From Bacteroidota bacterium (GTDB lineage: Bacteria > Bacteroidota > Ignavibacteria > Ignavibacteriales > Ignavibacteriaceae), in contig JAIUOE010000002.1 of assembly GCA_020161395.1 (NCBI GenBank), positions 62,001 to 126,000 of the forward strand: a stretch of DNA of 64,000 nt, in the 5' to 3' direction. Both the position numbers and the translations under genes were made by a program. The notes beneath the pieces were generated by a model that was not told where the DNA came from, made no database searches, and saw nothing but the letters and a program-made list of their open reading frames with translations. This document shows, piece after piece, positions 35,148 through 43,597 of this stretch (the stretch's first letter is position 1; every line of letters begins with the position of its first letter).

Positions 35148-35485
35148 AGTTACTTTTTGACCAGAATATCTCTTTTCGGATCGTAAAAAAAATTCAAGAC
35201 AGTTTTCCCGGCTCCAAACAAGTATCCCAGGTTGGCTTAAATCAGACTTCTGACATCAATATTTGGGAATATGCCAGAGAGAATGGTTTTTCTATTGTCA
35301 CATTTGACTCGGATTTTTATGATCTTTGCCTGCTGAGAGGAATTCCTCCGAAAATCATTTGGTTAAGATGCGGAAATACTTCTACCAACAACATTTTGCA
35401 GATTCTGCTGAATGAAGAGGATCATATCATCTCATTCCTCACTGACCGGGAGGATCAAACGAAACATTGCCTGGAAATAGGTTAG
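35144..35485 (+). CDS. DUF5615 PIN-like toxin
   Basis: 113 residues. Mut7-C/PIN-like fold: D6 in MKLLFDQNIS, FSIVTFDSDFYDL (D55, D57), and PPKIIWLRCGNTST, the family's hallmark strand. PIN-type proteins are metal-dependent RNases; the acidic residues needed are present. Overlaps the antitoxin by four bases. It could stabilise the small element it rides on. Confidence 0.9.
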   Translation: MKLLFDQNISFRIVKKIQDSFPGSKQVSQVGLNQTSDINIWEYARENGFSIVTFDSDFYDLCLLRGIPPKIIWLRCGNTSTNNILQILLNEEDHIISFLTDREDQTKHCLEIG

Positions 35486-35522
35486 CCTCGAATTTGTAGT
35501 GCAGATTATTATCAAAACTGTT

Positions 35523-35567
35523 TCGCTGCCACTCCCTTATAACTCCTTATAAATCAATCACTTACAA
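35523..35567 (+). repeat. Short repeats left of attachment copy 2
   Basis: TCGCTGCC (35523-35530) matches the tandem units found right of copy 2. CCTTATAA occurs at 35535 and 35545, and CTTACAA at 35561, all close to the CCTTACAA at the start of the copy 2 block (35581). Together they look like integrase core and arm sites at the right end of the first element. Confidence 0.4.
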
Positions 35568-35580
35568 CTCTGTCCCGTTC

Positions 35581-35720
35581 CCTTACAAGCAGAGTGTCCG
35601 GGGTTCGAATCCCTGAACGCCCACAAAAAAGCCTCAAAACAGCGTGTTTTGGGGCTTTTGTCGTTTTAAAGGGTTTTGGAATATCCTCTTATATAGTCAT
35701 AATTTGCTAAATTTTGCCTG
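35581..35720 (+). repeat. tRNA-Val 3' attachment-like repeat, copy 2
   Basis: A copy of 34551-34690, 1,030 bp downstream, with 138 of 140 bases identical. It includes the tRNA 3' half and terminator but not the 5' half, so it encodes no tRNA. It marks a second junction: the right end of the toxin-antitoxin element and the left end of whatever lies to the right. Confidence 0.85.
35627..35659 (+). terminator. tRNA-Val terminator, copy 2
   Basis: Identical hairpin to 34597-34629, carried in the duplicated block. It lies downstream of the toxin gene and can stop that transcript. Confidence 0.75.
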
Positions 35721-35741
35721 TTTTGACCTTATTTATTGGCG

Positions 35742-35765
35742 ACTCGCTGCCAAACTCGCTGCCAA
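35742..35765 (+). repeat. Tandem repeat ACTCGCTGCCAA x2, arm-site-like
   Basis: Two perfect 12-nt units in direct tandem, 21 bp beyond copy 2, mirroring ACCGCAACA x2 beyond copy 1. A further shared piece, AACACGACTTTT, follows at 34791 and 35811, so the two left ends are homologous but have diverged in these units. The rest of 35486-35834 has no gene. Confidence 0.5.
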
Positions 35766-35834
35766 ATAATTCCAAAATATACTTTCAAAAACATCGATTT
35801 AACATAAAAAAACACGACTTTTTGGGTCACCAGA

Positions 35835-36233
35835 TCAAATTCGTAAATTAGTGTTCTCATGCTGCGAGCGAAATACTGATTTTATGGACTTCGAATTCGC
35901 TTTTTGTTTTGTCGGACTCGTTTCAATAAACTGGTTCACACTTAGTGCGTCTTCAATCACAAGTTTAAAAGCTTCAGAAAAATCCAACTCGTATTTAGCT
36001 GAGATATCCGCGAGGGTACGCAGTGTGAAATTGTGCCTTCCGCTCAACCACTCGGAGATTTGTGACTCGTTCTTTCCGAGCGACCGGGCAAACTCTCGCT
36101 TTGTAATTTTTTCATTCCTCAATTTATCGATGATTATTTTTGTTACTGTCATCGTAAAGTCAAGGTATCTGTCTACTTCTTTGGCAATTGGTTCCTGTAA
36201 CAGGTTGCTTTTGTCATTCTGATTTTTTTTCAT
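35835..36233 (-). CDS. XRE-type HTH regulator (antitoxin-like)
   Basis: 132 residues with one Cro/C1 HTH at about 37-83 (ITKREFARSLGKNESQISEWLSGRHNFTLRTL). N-terminal 35 residues and C-terminal 45 are charged. The size and the upstream small partner fit a HigA/MqsA-like antitoxin or an element regulator. Its start lies 20 nt inside the end of the upstream small gene, so the two are coupled. Last gene of the minus-strand block behind the type I restriction genes. Confidence 0.8.
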   Translation of the reverse strand: MKKNQNDKSNLLQEPIAKEVDRYLDFTMTVTKIIIDKLRNEKITKREFARSLGKNESQISEWLSGRHNFTLRTLADISAKYELDFSEAFKLVIEDALSVNQFIETSPTKQKANSKSIKSVFRSQHENTNLRI

Positions 36234-36444
36234 CGTCGATCTTCTCTAAAATTTCTTTCTGATTACTTATATCGCCTGCTTCGTTAAATTCAATTGATAT
36301 CTCTTTTGAGTAGAGTTTTAACAAGCTTAAATCATCATTGTCATTAATAAATTTTTCCAAGGCTGTCAAACATCGTACCATGAAATGAAGTTTCGGGTCT
36401 TCCTGATACGATCTTGTTGTTTTTAGCCCTCCCCCGGAAAGCAA
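36214..36444 (-). CDS. Small unknown protein, start unclear, possible toxin partner
   Basis: 76 residues if it starts at TTG 36444. The same frame stays open upstream to a TAG near 36526, giving about 26 more residues (with QYRFYFYYDARERILLSGG across the putative start) that look like protein but have no ATG. So the true start is non-standard, or the gene has lost its 5' end. The upstream part loosely recalls DUF1508/YegP repeats. Overlap with the HTH gene suggests a two-gene module. Confidence 0.5.
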   Translation of the reverse strand: MLSGGGLKTTRSYQEDPKLHFMVRCLTALEKFINDNDDLSLLKLYSKEISIEFNEAGDISNQKEILEKIDDEKKSE

Positions 36445-36540
36445 AATCCTTTCCCTTGCATCATAATAAAAGTAAAATCTGTATTGCCCGGTTTGCTTGA
36501 AAGCATAAACTGTTTGATTTTTCTATTCTGCACTTCCCCC

Positions 36541-39480
36541 TCACACCCCCATCCTCCCGTACTGCCTGTATATCACATCCATGAGAATACTCTTCACCCG
36601 GGGGTTCTCAAGTTTCTGATAGAAATCAAACTGGGTGTTTACATAGCTGAGGAGGGTTTCGTTCAGGATCTCTTCGAATTTTTTCTTTTTGTTTTGTTCT
36701 GAATTGTCGCCTGCCATTACTTTTTGGAGGCCCTCGTGTTTATGCATTCGCTCATTTACATGCTGAATCATTATCCGGTGCTCGTCTGTGAGCTGCTCAC
36801 CAAAGACTTCGTTGATTTTCCGGATGATTTCCGACAGGAGTTCCTGTGGTTCCTCCGGTTTTTGTACCGCTTCTGCGGTGATGGGATCAAGGATTCCGGG
36901 ATCATAGTCGAGAATGGTATTATTTTCGCTGATCATTTGTATGCGAAGTGACTCAAGATCAACTGACTTTGAAAGGTCGATGCCCGATTCAGAGTTCTTC
37001 GGCAGTTTTTTGTTGAGGTACTTCAGGAAGACAAACAGTTTTTCAAGATTCACATCCTCAAAGTTGATTATCTGCGAAATATAGCCGTAAAGTCGAATGT
37101 AAGATTGTATTTCCGACTTAAAGTTGCTCTTATCTTCGGGGTCGTTCAGCTCTCTCCATCTTTCCACAACCTTGTCGATCAGTGGTTGAAGCAGTTCATC
37201 TGTGGCTTTTTCAGAATAAAACTCTTTGCAAAAATCATCAGTTTCCTGTTTTGTGAACAGGTTGTAGCCTCTGATGTTAGTCTCAATATCATAAAGTTTG
37301 TTCGGGTCGGTCTCTTCCGAGAGAAGCGTTGTGGTAAAGAACGGTTCAAAAGAAAGGATAATATCTTCATACTTGTTCACAAAATCGAGGACAAATGTTT
37401 CCGTTTTCCCTGTAGTCACCCTGTTGAGTCTGGAAAGGGTCTGAACGCACTGGATACCGTTTAAAACCTTGTCCACAAACATTGAGTGGAGCAACGGTTC
37501 GTCATACCCTGTCTGAAATTTGCTCGATACAATCAGGATTCTGTAGCGGGGGTCTTTCAATCCCTTTTCTATCGGAATTCCGTAAGCGAGTCCGTTTCCC
37601 CGGTTCAACGAGTCCTCTGTAAATTCCTCCCCGTTATAGGTGACGGTTCCGCTGAAAGCAACGAGACAGGAGTAAGGAAGTGCAAGCTCCCTCATCTGTT
37701 TTACCATCTCCTGAAAAAAGAGCACACAATGAAGTCGTGACCTTACGACCACCATCCCTCTCCCCTTGCCACCGATGGTTTTTTCAGTCTTGTTCCTGAA
37801 CTGATCGAGAATGATCATCACTTTCCGGTGAATAGTCTCTTCGTGCGAATCGACAAAATTAACCAGTGCTCTGGTTGCCCTGCTCTCGGGAAGTTTTTTA
37901 TCCTCCTCACTTTTTTGGATAACCTTGAACCACCTTTTATATGTTGTGTAATTTTGAATTACATCAAGGGTGAACCCTTCATAGATCGACTGCCTCATTG
38001 TGTAATAATGAAAAGCTTCGAACATTCCGTCGGCTCTTTTCCTGCCAAAGAGTTCCAGAGTTTTGTTTTTTGGAGTACCCGTAAAACCAAAAAATGAGAT
38101 GTGATTCTGTTTCCCCCGGCTTTGTATCTCCTGAAGAATTTTATCTTCATAATCGGTTTCACCATCATCATCAGAATCCTGCGAAGCTGTGAGGGTTTTT
38201 TTCAGGTGTTTGGCACTTTCACCCGACTGCGAGGAATGCACTTCATCTATTATCACTCCAAAGGTTTTATTCCCCATTTTCACCATTTCTTCAGAAATGA
38301 AGGGGAATTTCTGAATGGTAGTGACTATAATATCCTTCCCGCTTTCGAGGTACTGCTTTAGCTGTTTGGAGCCCGCCTCCACCTTGTTTACGACTCCGTG
38401 TGTCTGTTCCAGTTGCTTGACTGTCCGCTGTAGCTGTTTGTCCAGTACAATTCTGTCTGTAACCACAATGATGCTGTCGAACATCCTTTTGGTGTCGTCC
38501 TTTGTTTTATAGAGAGAGGTCAAAAGATGTGCCAGCCAGCCGATGGAATACGATTTCCCCGAACCTGTTGTATGCTGAATCAGATAATTGTGTCCGACTC
38601 CCTCTTCCCTGATTGCGTCTTTAAGTCGTCTGATTACTGTAAGCTGGTGGTAACGGGGGAAAACCAGCACTTCCTTTGTTTTGTCAACCACTTTCCCTTT
38701 TGAGCTGTCCCATTCTGTTGACAATTCGGTGGCAAGGTGAACAAAATTCTCAAGGATATCACAGAGGGATGTGGGAGCCAGCACTTCCTCCCAAAGGTAA
38801 TGTGTCCGGTATCCGTCGTAGTTCACGGGATTCTCGATATCCTTGTTGTAAGGGAGGAACCGGGTTTTGTCCCCAGCGAGTTGCGTGGTCATGGATACAT
38901 TATCGTTATCCACACAGAAATGTACCGCACACCGTTTGAAGCGAAGAAGTGGTTCCGCCGGGTCTCGTGCCGCTTTATATTGTTTTTCTGAATCCTTGTA
39001 GCTCTGACCGGTCAACTGATTCTTCAGTTCCATTGTGAGTACGGGGAGACCGTTCACAAAGAGCACCATATCGATTGAATTCTCATTTTTTATTGAATAC
39101 CTGAGCTGCCGGACGAGAGTAAGCCGGTTCATCCGGTAGAGATTTTCATGCTCTTTGTTCAGTCCGCTGTTGGGTTGAAAATAGACCAGTCTGAGATTGG
39201 CACCTCTGTCTTTTACTCCGTTTCGCAGGACATCAACAATACCCCGTTTCCCAATTTCATCGGATATTCTTCCAAGAACTTTTGATGATGCGGAATCGCC
39301 GTATTGCAGTTCAAGTTTCTCCCACTCCTTAGGCTGTGTGGATCTAATAAATCCTGTAACCTCATCGGGAATAAGACAGAGCCCCCTGTCATATTTTGTG
39401 TATGGCAGTGAGGTGTATCCCTGCGATACGAGGGAGTTTTCTATGTGAACTTCAAAGCGTTTTTCGGTCGGGGTGGTCAT
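36541..39480 (-). CDS. hsdR: Type I restriction enzyme, R subunit
   Basis: 979 residues. An N-terminal PD-(D/E)xK nuclease is seen with D137 and E151-x-K153 in DMVLFVNGLPVLTMELK. The SF2 translocase follows: Walker A TTGSGKS (GSGKS 306-310), DEVH box in VIIDEVHSSQSG, motif III FFGFTGTP, and motif VI QTLSRLNR. A helical C-terminal region contacts the methylase core. It cuts unmodified DNA after ATP-driven translocation. Five nucleotides downstream of hsdS, same operon. Full length. Confidence 0.95.
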   Translation of the reverse strand: MTTPTEKRFEVHIENSLVSQGYTSLPYTKYDRGLCLIPDEVTGFIRSTQPKEWEKLELQYGDSASSKVLGRISDEIGKRGIVDVLRNGVKDRGANLRLVYFQPNSGLNKEHENLYRMNRLTLVRQLRYSIKNENSIDMVLFVNGLPVLTMELKNQLTGQSYKDSEKQYKAARDPAEPLLRFKRCAVHFCVDNDNVSMTTQLAGDKTRFLPYNKDIENPVNYDGYRTHYLWEEVLAPTSLCDILENFVHLATELSTEWDSSKGKVVDKTKEVLVFPRYHQLTVIRRLKDAIREEGVGHNYLIQHTTGSGKSYSIGWLAHLLTSLYKTKDDTKRMFDSIIVVTDRIVLDKQLQRTVKQLEQTHGVVNKVEAGSKQLKQYLESGKDIIVTTIQKFPFISEEMVKMGNKTFGVIIDEVHSSQSGESAKHLKKTLTASQDSDDDGETDYEDKILQEIQSRGKQNHISFFGFTGTPKNKTLELFGRKRADGMFEAFHYYTMRQSIYEGFTLDVIQNYTTYKRWFKVIQKSEEDKKLPESRATRALVNFVDSHEETIHRKVMIILDQFRNKTEKTIGGKGRGMVVVRSRLHCVLFFQEMVKQMRELALPYSCLVAFSGTVTYNGEEFTEDSLNRGNGLAYGIPIEKGLKDPRYRILIVSSKFQTGYDEPLLHSMFVDKVLNGIQCVQTLSRLNRVTTGKTETFVLDFVNKYEDIILSFEPFFTTTLLSEETDPNKLYDIETNIRGYNLFTKQETDDFCKEFYSEKATDELLQPLIDKVVERWRELNDPEDKSNFKSEIQSYIRLYGYISQIINFEDVNLEKLFVFLKYLNKKLPKNSESGIDLSKSVDLESLRIQMISENNTILDYDPGILDPITAEAVQKPEEPQELLSEIIRKINEVFGEQLTDEHRIMIQHVNERMHKHEGLQKVMAGDNSEQNKKKKFEEILNETLLSYVNTQFDFYQKLENPRVKSILMDVIYRQYGRMGV

Positions 39481-39485
39481 AATTT

Positions 39486-40799
39486 TTAATCTGTTGTTAC
39501 TTTTATTTTACCTGTTACCACTTCTGATATCAGCGACTGTCGGTACTCCTTTAAAAGGTCTATTTTCTTCTGCTCAATATTCAAAAGATCATCAATTTCT
39601 TTGGTCTTTTCATCAAGGTATGTTACGATTTGGGTTTGTTCGGGAATGGGGGGACAATGAATTCTTAAGGACTTTATCGTTTCCTGACTGATGTTTGGTT
39701 GCCCACCACCATAAGCTAAGCTTACTATTTTATCCTTATTTGATATAAACCAGTAAAATATATAGTTAACAAAAACACCTCTCGGTTGGGCTAACACGCA
39801 ACATGCTTGATTAGTAGTGGTTTCGATTTTTAGCAACCCAACTTTTCCGATTGTAGCACCATACATCGCTATAATCAAACTATTTGCAGGATATAATTTG
39901 AGATTCACATCATCAAACGCCTTTTGAGTTATTAATTTGGATGTTTTTGAAATTATTCCATCGTTGAGGTCACCTGTCTGTAACCAGTTTATTTCTCCAT
40001 CCTCATAATATTCAGGGTTATTCGAAGTTGGCGTAGTCCCGCTTCCAATTAGTCCAAAACAATGAGTTGTTTTTTTGTATCCCCAATGTTCAGGAATCTC
40101 ACCGATCCACTCAATGCCCGAATCTTTCATTTTGACATTCGGGTTCAAACCTTTGGTGACAGCATGGTTTATGAGGGCAGTTCGTTTCTCCTTAAGGAGT
40201 TCAATCTTCCGCTGTTTAACCGATATCAGTTTGTCTATCAGGGCAGTTTTTTCGTCAAGATATGATACGATTTGGGTTTGTTCGTGTTCTAAAAGAGTGA
40301 ATGGAATAAGAAAATTGTTTAAAGTTTCCTGAGTAAGTTGATTTATCGTCGAAGTTAAAAATAACCCCGATTGCTCTGAAAAAACCCTCGAATTGAAAAC
40401 TTTTGAGATAAATTTATAATTTGGTGTCCTTAAGACTGTCATGAATGCACCGAATGTATTGCCGACCAAGTCTTTACTAATTGTGATGTTTTTCCCTATT
40501 AACGATCTACTTCCATTTCGTGAACAAATAAGTATGTCCCCTTCTTTAACTTTTAGATCTTCTTTCACCTTGGATTTAACATAAACATTGTCTAATAGCG
40601 ACAGCTTGCCATTTTGAATATTTGAAGAGCGTAAAACAAGAATTCCTTGCGTCTCATCGTCAACAATTTCTTCTGGTTGGTAGGATAAACCAATCAACGC
40701 TTTACCAAGATACTTTAGTTTGATCATTTCCCAATGTTCAGGAATCTCACCGATCCACTCAACACGCGAATCCTTGTATGCATCATACCGGGAGATCAT
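39486..40799 (-). CDS. hsdS: Type I restriction enzyme, specificity subunit
   Basis: 437 residues with two target-recognition domains. TRD1 starts VEWIGEIPEHWEMIKLKYLG and TRD2 starts IEWIGEIPEHWGYKKTTHCFG. Each ends in a conserved helix (LLEHEQTQIVSYLDEKTALI; IPEQTQIVTYLDEKTKEI), which fixes the spacing of the two half-sites. The repeated openings are identical over 33 bp of DNA, a substrate for recombination between half-genes. The bipartite target cannot be read from sequence. Start overlaps the hsdM stop by four bases. Confidence 0.93.
   Translation of the reverse strand: MISRYDAYKDSRVEWIGEIPEHWEMIKLKYLGKALIGLSYQPEEIVDDETQGILVLRSSNIQNGKLSLLDNVYVKSKVKEDLKVKEGDILICSRNGSRSLIGKNITISKDLVGNTFGAFMTVLRTPNYKFISKVFNSRVFSEQSGLFLTSTINQLTQETLNNFLIPFTLLEHEQTQIVSYLDEKTALIDKLISVKQRKIELLKEKRTALINHAVTKGLNPNVKMKDSGIEWIGEIPEHWGYKKTTHCFGLIGSGTTPTSNNPEYYEDGEINWLQTGDLNDGIISKTSKLITQKAFDDVNLKLYPANSLIIAMYGATIGKVGLLKIETTTNQACCVLAQPRGVFVNYIFYWFISNKDKIVSLAYGGGQPNISQETIKSLRIHCPPIPEQTQIVTYLDEKTKEIDDLLNIEQKKIDLLKEYRQSLISEVVTGKIKVTTD
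40082..40114. repeat. hsdS internal direct repeat, copy at TRD2
   Basis: 33 bp identical to 40730-40762, encoding the start of the second recognition domain. Confidence 0.85.
40730..40762. repeat. hsdS internal direct repeat, copy at TRD1
   Basis: 33 bp identical to 40082-40114, 648 bp away in the same orientation. Recombination here would delete or swap recognition domains. Confidence 0.85.
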
Positions 40800-42502
40800 T
40801 TTAGGATTTCTTTCATTAAGCCTTCCGATTCCTTTTCAAGCTCGAGCAGGTCTTTGGCGATTTCATCCAATGATCTGAGAGGTTTATACCGGTAGAAATA
40901 CTTTGTGAAGTTTATCTCATAACCCCGGGCATCCTTGCTTCTGTCCATATAAGCAGTTGGAAGATGAGGTTTAACTTCCCTTGCAAAATACTCATCGATA
41001 TCAACACCAAGTGGAATTCTCTCGTAATCCCGAAGAGAAGTGTCGGGTTTGATGTTCCCTTTTTTATCCTTAACGGGGAGGCCGTTTTCAAGGAGAGGTT
41101 GTTCCACCGTCACTTTGGTATATCCGAAAAACGGGTTAGAAAATATTTTGCAAATATCCGTTTCGACAAAACCGGAGTATGTCTTTACTATAAGGTCAAT
41201 CTGCTCCTGTGACACTTCCTTCCGTTTGCTTCCGAGCGATTTTTTCATCGGTTTGAAAAGTTCGGAAGCGTTTATCAGTTGCACTTTCCCTTTTCTCGCA
41301 TCCCGTTTTTTATTGTTCACAATCCAGATGTATGTAGTGATACCCGTGTTAAAAAAGAGAGAATCAGGGAGCTGAACAATACACTCGAGCAGGTCATTCT
41401 CGATAATCCACTTCCTTATTTCGCTTTCACCCGAACCTGCATCACCCGTAAAAAGGGGCGATCCATTGAAGATAATCCCGATTCTCGAACCTTTTGGCTC
41501 CATTTTCGAAATCATATGCTGGAGAAAGAGCAGGGAGCCGTCGGAAGTGCGGGGAGTCCCTGCAAAAAATCTTCCGTGCGGATTTTGTGCCTCTTCCGTG
41601 ATAAATTCTTCCTCGCTTTTCCAGCTCACACCAAACGGCGGATTGGTCATCATATATTCAAATTTCTCTCCCTGAAATCCATCCTCAGAGAGGGATGAGC
41701 CCAGTTTTATGCTGTCAGGAGTTTCTCCTGAAATCAGCATGTCGGATTTGCAGATTGAGTAGGTCTGTGGATTGAGTTCCTGTCCGCTTAACCTGATTTC
41801 GATATTTGGGTTGATGTTGTCGAGCACCCACTTCTTTCCGATTGTGAGGAGACCTCCCGTTCCGCAGCACGGATCGAACAAAGAGCGGATTTTCCCCTCA
41901 CCCTTGAGATCGTCTGAACTCTCTGAGAACAAAAGTGCAACCAGCAGTTGCACAATATCCCTCGGGGTATAGTGCTCACCGCTTGTTTCGTTGCTCATCT
42001 CCGAAAATCTTCGGAGCAGTTCCTCAAAAATCTGTCCCATGGCGTGGTTGTCCACCACTTCGGGATGAAGATCGACAGTCGTAAATTTCTCGATAAAGAG
42101 GAAGAGTTTGTTGTTTTTGTTCAGTTTATCGACAGGTTTTTGAATCTGGAAATTTTCAATGATGTCATAAACATTTTTGGAGAAGCCGTTGAGGTAGCTC
42201 TGGAAATTGAGGTGAAGGTTTTTAGGGTCTTGCTTTAGTCTCGAAAGGTCGTATTTGGAACAGTTGTAAAACTGCGTTTTCAGTTGACTTTTTATGATGG
42301 CGGAGGGATCACTCACTCTGTCTTTGTACTCTTCATGTAGCCTGAATGCCTCATCCTTTTTCGGTTCTATTACACAATCCAGCCTGCGTAGCACCACAAA
42401 CGGGAGGATTATATCACCATACTCATGTGGTTTGAAAAGACCGCGCAACACATCATCGCACACATTCCAGATAAGAGAAGAAAGTTCCTGATGATTAACC
42501 AT
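40796..42502 (-). CDS. hsdM: Type I restriction enzyme, methylase subunit
   Basis: 568 residues. N-terminal HsdM_N helical domain (about 5-150), then an N6-adenine methylase: SAM motif I FDPCCGTGG (DPCCGTGG from 200), GQELNP, and catalytic NPPF (277-280) in motif IV. The GEHYTPRDIVQLL segment is typical. Methylates adenine in the target given by HsdS and protects self DNA. First gene of the M-S-R operon on the minus strand. Confidence 0.95.
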   Translation of the reverse strand: MVNHQELSSLIWNVCDDVLRGLFKPHEYGDIILPFVVLRRLDCVIEPKKDEAFRLHEEYKDRVSDPSAIIKSQLKTQFYNCSKYDLSRLKQDPKNLHLNFQSYLNGFSKNVYDIIENFQIQKPVDKLNKNNKLFLFIEKFTTVDLHPEVVDNHAMGQIFEELLRRFSEMSNETSGEHYTPRDIVQLLVALLFSESSDDLKGEGKIRSLFDPCCGTGGLLTIGKKWVLDNINPNIEIRLSGQELNPQTYSICKSDMLISGETPDSIKLGSSLSEDGFQGEKFEYMMTNPPFGVSWKSEEEFITEEAQNPHGRFFAGTPRTSDGSLLFLQHMISKMEPKGSRIGIIFNGSPLFTGDAGSGESEIRKWIIENDLLECIVQLPDSLFFNTGITTYIWIVNNKKRDARKGKVQLINASELFKPMKKSLGSKRKEVSQEQIDLIVKTYSGFVETDICKIFSNPFFGYTKVTVEQPLLENGLPVKDKKGNIKPDTSLRDYERIPLGVDIDEYFAREVKPHLPTAYMDRSKDARGYEINFTKYFYRYKPLRSLDEIAKDLLELEKESEGLMKEILK

Positions 42503-42641
42503 AACACTCTGTAATTTTAACTGTATGAAAGCAAAATATCATTAATACTGACTACAAATTAAAATTTTAGAGGAAACTAACCAAATTTTTTAGGTTTTGG
42601 AGGAAGGATCATGTTATTAAACCGACCAGCGGTTCTGCAGA

Positions 42642-42682
42642 AACTTCAGCATTTCAGCCTTCATACTTCAGACTTCGCCTTG
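42642..42682. repeat. Heptad stop-codon tract behind the 42683 gene
   Basis: On the minus strand, directly after the TAG of the next gene, TGA falls at offsets 15, 22, 29 and 37 in units like GTATGAA and GGCTGAA. One spacing is 8 rather than 7. Confidence 0.65.
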
Positions 42683-43510
42683 CTATTCCTGCTTCTTCGT
42701 CATAAACCCTGTCTCATATTTTATATCAGTCTCTATGCTGTTCCTCAGCCCGGAATTTCCATAAACATTCGGGTACCGTTCGGTGATTTTTTGCATCAGG
42801 TCATTTTTGTAGGTGATATCGGTAATTGAGTAGAGCTGATCCCGCTCGAAGATGTAGATATATCTGTTTTGTGTCCATTTTCCCTGCCAGTCGAAAGAGT
42901 TTTCGATTCTTAAACCACCATCACGGTTGCTAAGAATTTCCCTTCCATTAAGATCATACGCAATTACCACATCTACTTTCTTAGTCTTGTGCAGGAACCG
43001 GTCTCCGGTTTTTTTGTAGTCACCCGCTTCGAGCAGCTTCCCTTTGTCGTAAACAAAATTGAAAACAATTTTATCTTCAGGAGGAGACTGGGTCAGAATG
43101 GAATTGATTTGTCCAAGAGTGTCACGGGTGTAACTTGACATTTTTGAGGCAGTTCCGGTTTTACAGGTGAATCCAACAAGCTTGTCACTGTCGTTATACG
43201 AAAATTCAAACGATTGTTTCGCAAAAACATCTCCCGGTTTTATTACCGACATGATTAGCAAACCTTTGGGAGAATAAGTGAAAATGGCAACTGTGTCACG
43301 ATCAATTACATGAAATTCTTTTGAGATTCCATTTTTCCTGATTGCAGCTATATGGTAGGACATCATCTTTTCCCTGTTCATGCTCCCCATGTCCAGGTAT
43401 CCCCAATCGTCACTGTTCAAACCCTGGGCGGGAATAAACTCCTGAGCGAGGGAGCCAAAGGTGAGCAACAAGACGAAAACGAATAAAAATTTACTATTAA
43501 ACTGTTTCAT
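42683..43510 (-). CDS. Secreted protein of unknown function
   Basis: 275 residues. Signal peptide MKQFNSKFLFVFVLLLTFGSLAQ. The mature part is mostly beta strand, with runs such as VAIFTYSPKGLLIM, FSYNDSDKLVGF, FNFVYDKGKLLEAGDY, IAYDLNGREIL and YIFERDQLYSITD. These repeats of about 25-30 residues recall YD/Rhs-like strands (F-Y-x-x-x-G/D-x-L), but no family is certain. 87 nt downstream of the 2-oxoglutarate dehydrogenase gene and separated from it by a terminator. Confidence 0.75.
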   Translation of the reverse strand: MKQFNSKFLFVFVLLLTFGSLAQEFIPAQGLNSDDWGYLDMGSMNREKMMSYHIAAIRKNGISKEFHVIDRDTVAIFTYSPKGLLIMSVIKPGDVFAKQSFEFSYNDSDKLVGFTCKTGTASKMSSYTRDTLGQINSILTQSPPEDKIVFNFVYDKGKLLEAGDYKKTGDRFLHKTKKVDVVIAYDLNGREILSNRDGGLRIENSFDWQGKWTQNRYIYIFERDQLYSITDITYKNDLMQKITERYPNVYGNSGLRNSIETDIKYETGFMTKKQE

Positions 43511-43562
43511 AAACCGGTCTTTTGATAAAATAATTAGATGTGACCAAAATTAGAGAGACCAA

Positions 43563-43590
43563 AGGGGACCGCTCGACTCCGCAGTCCCCT
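43563..43590 (-). terminator. Terminator of the 2-oxoglutarate dehydrogenase gene
   Basis: Stem AGGGGAC/GTCCCCT with a 14-nt loop, 8 nt beyond the gene's stop; followed by a short T-rich stretch on the minus strand. Confidence 0.7.
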
Positions 43591-43597
43591 CTTAATC

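Noticed and set aside
42503-42682. Searched for a third copy of the tRNA-Val repeat as the right border of the restriction element
   Set aside because: No similar sequence seen there or further right in the window.
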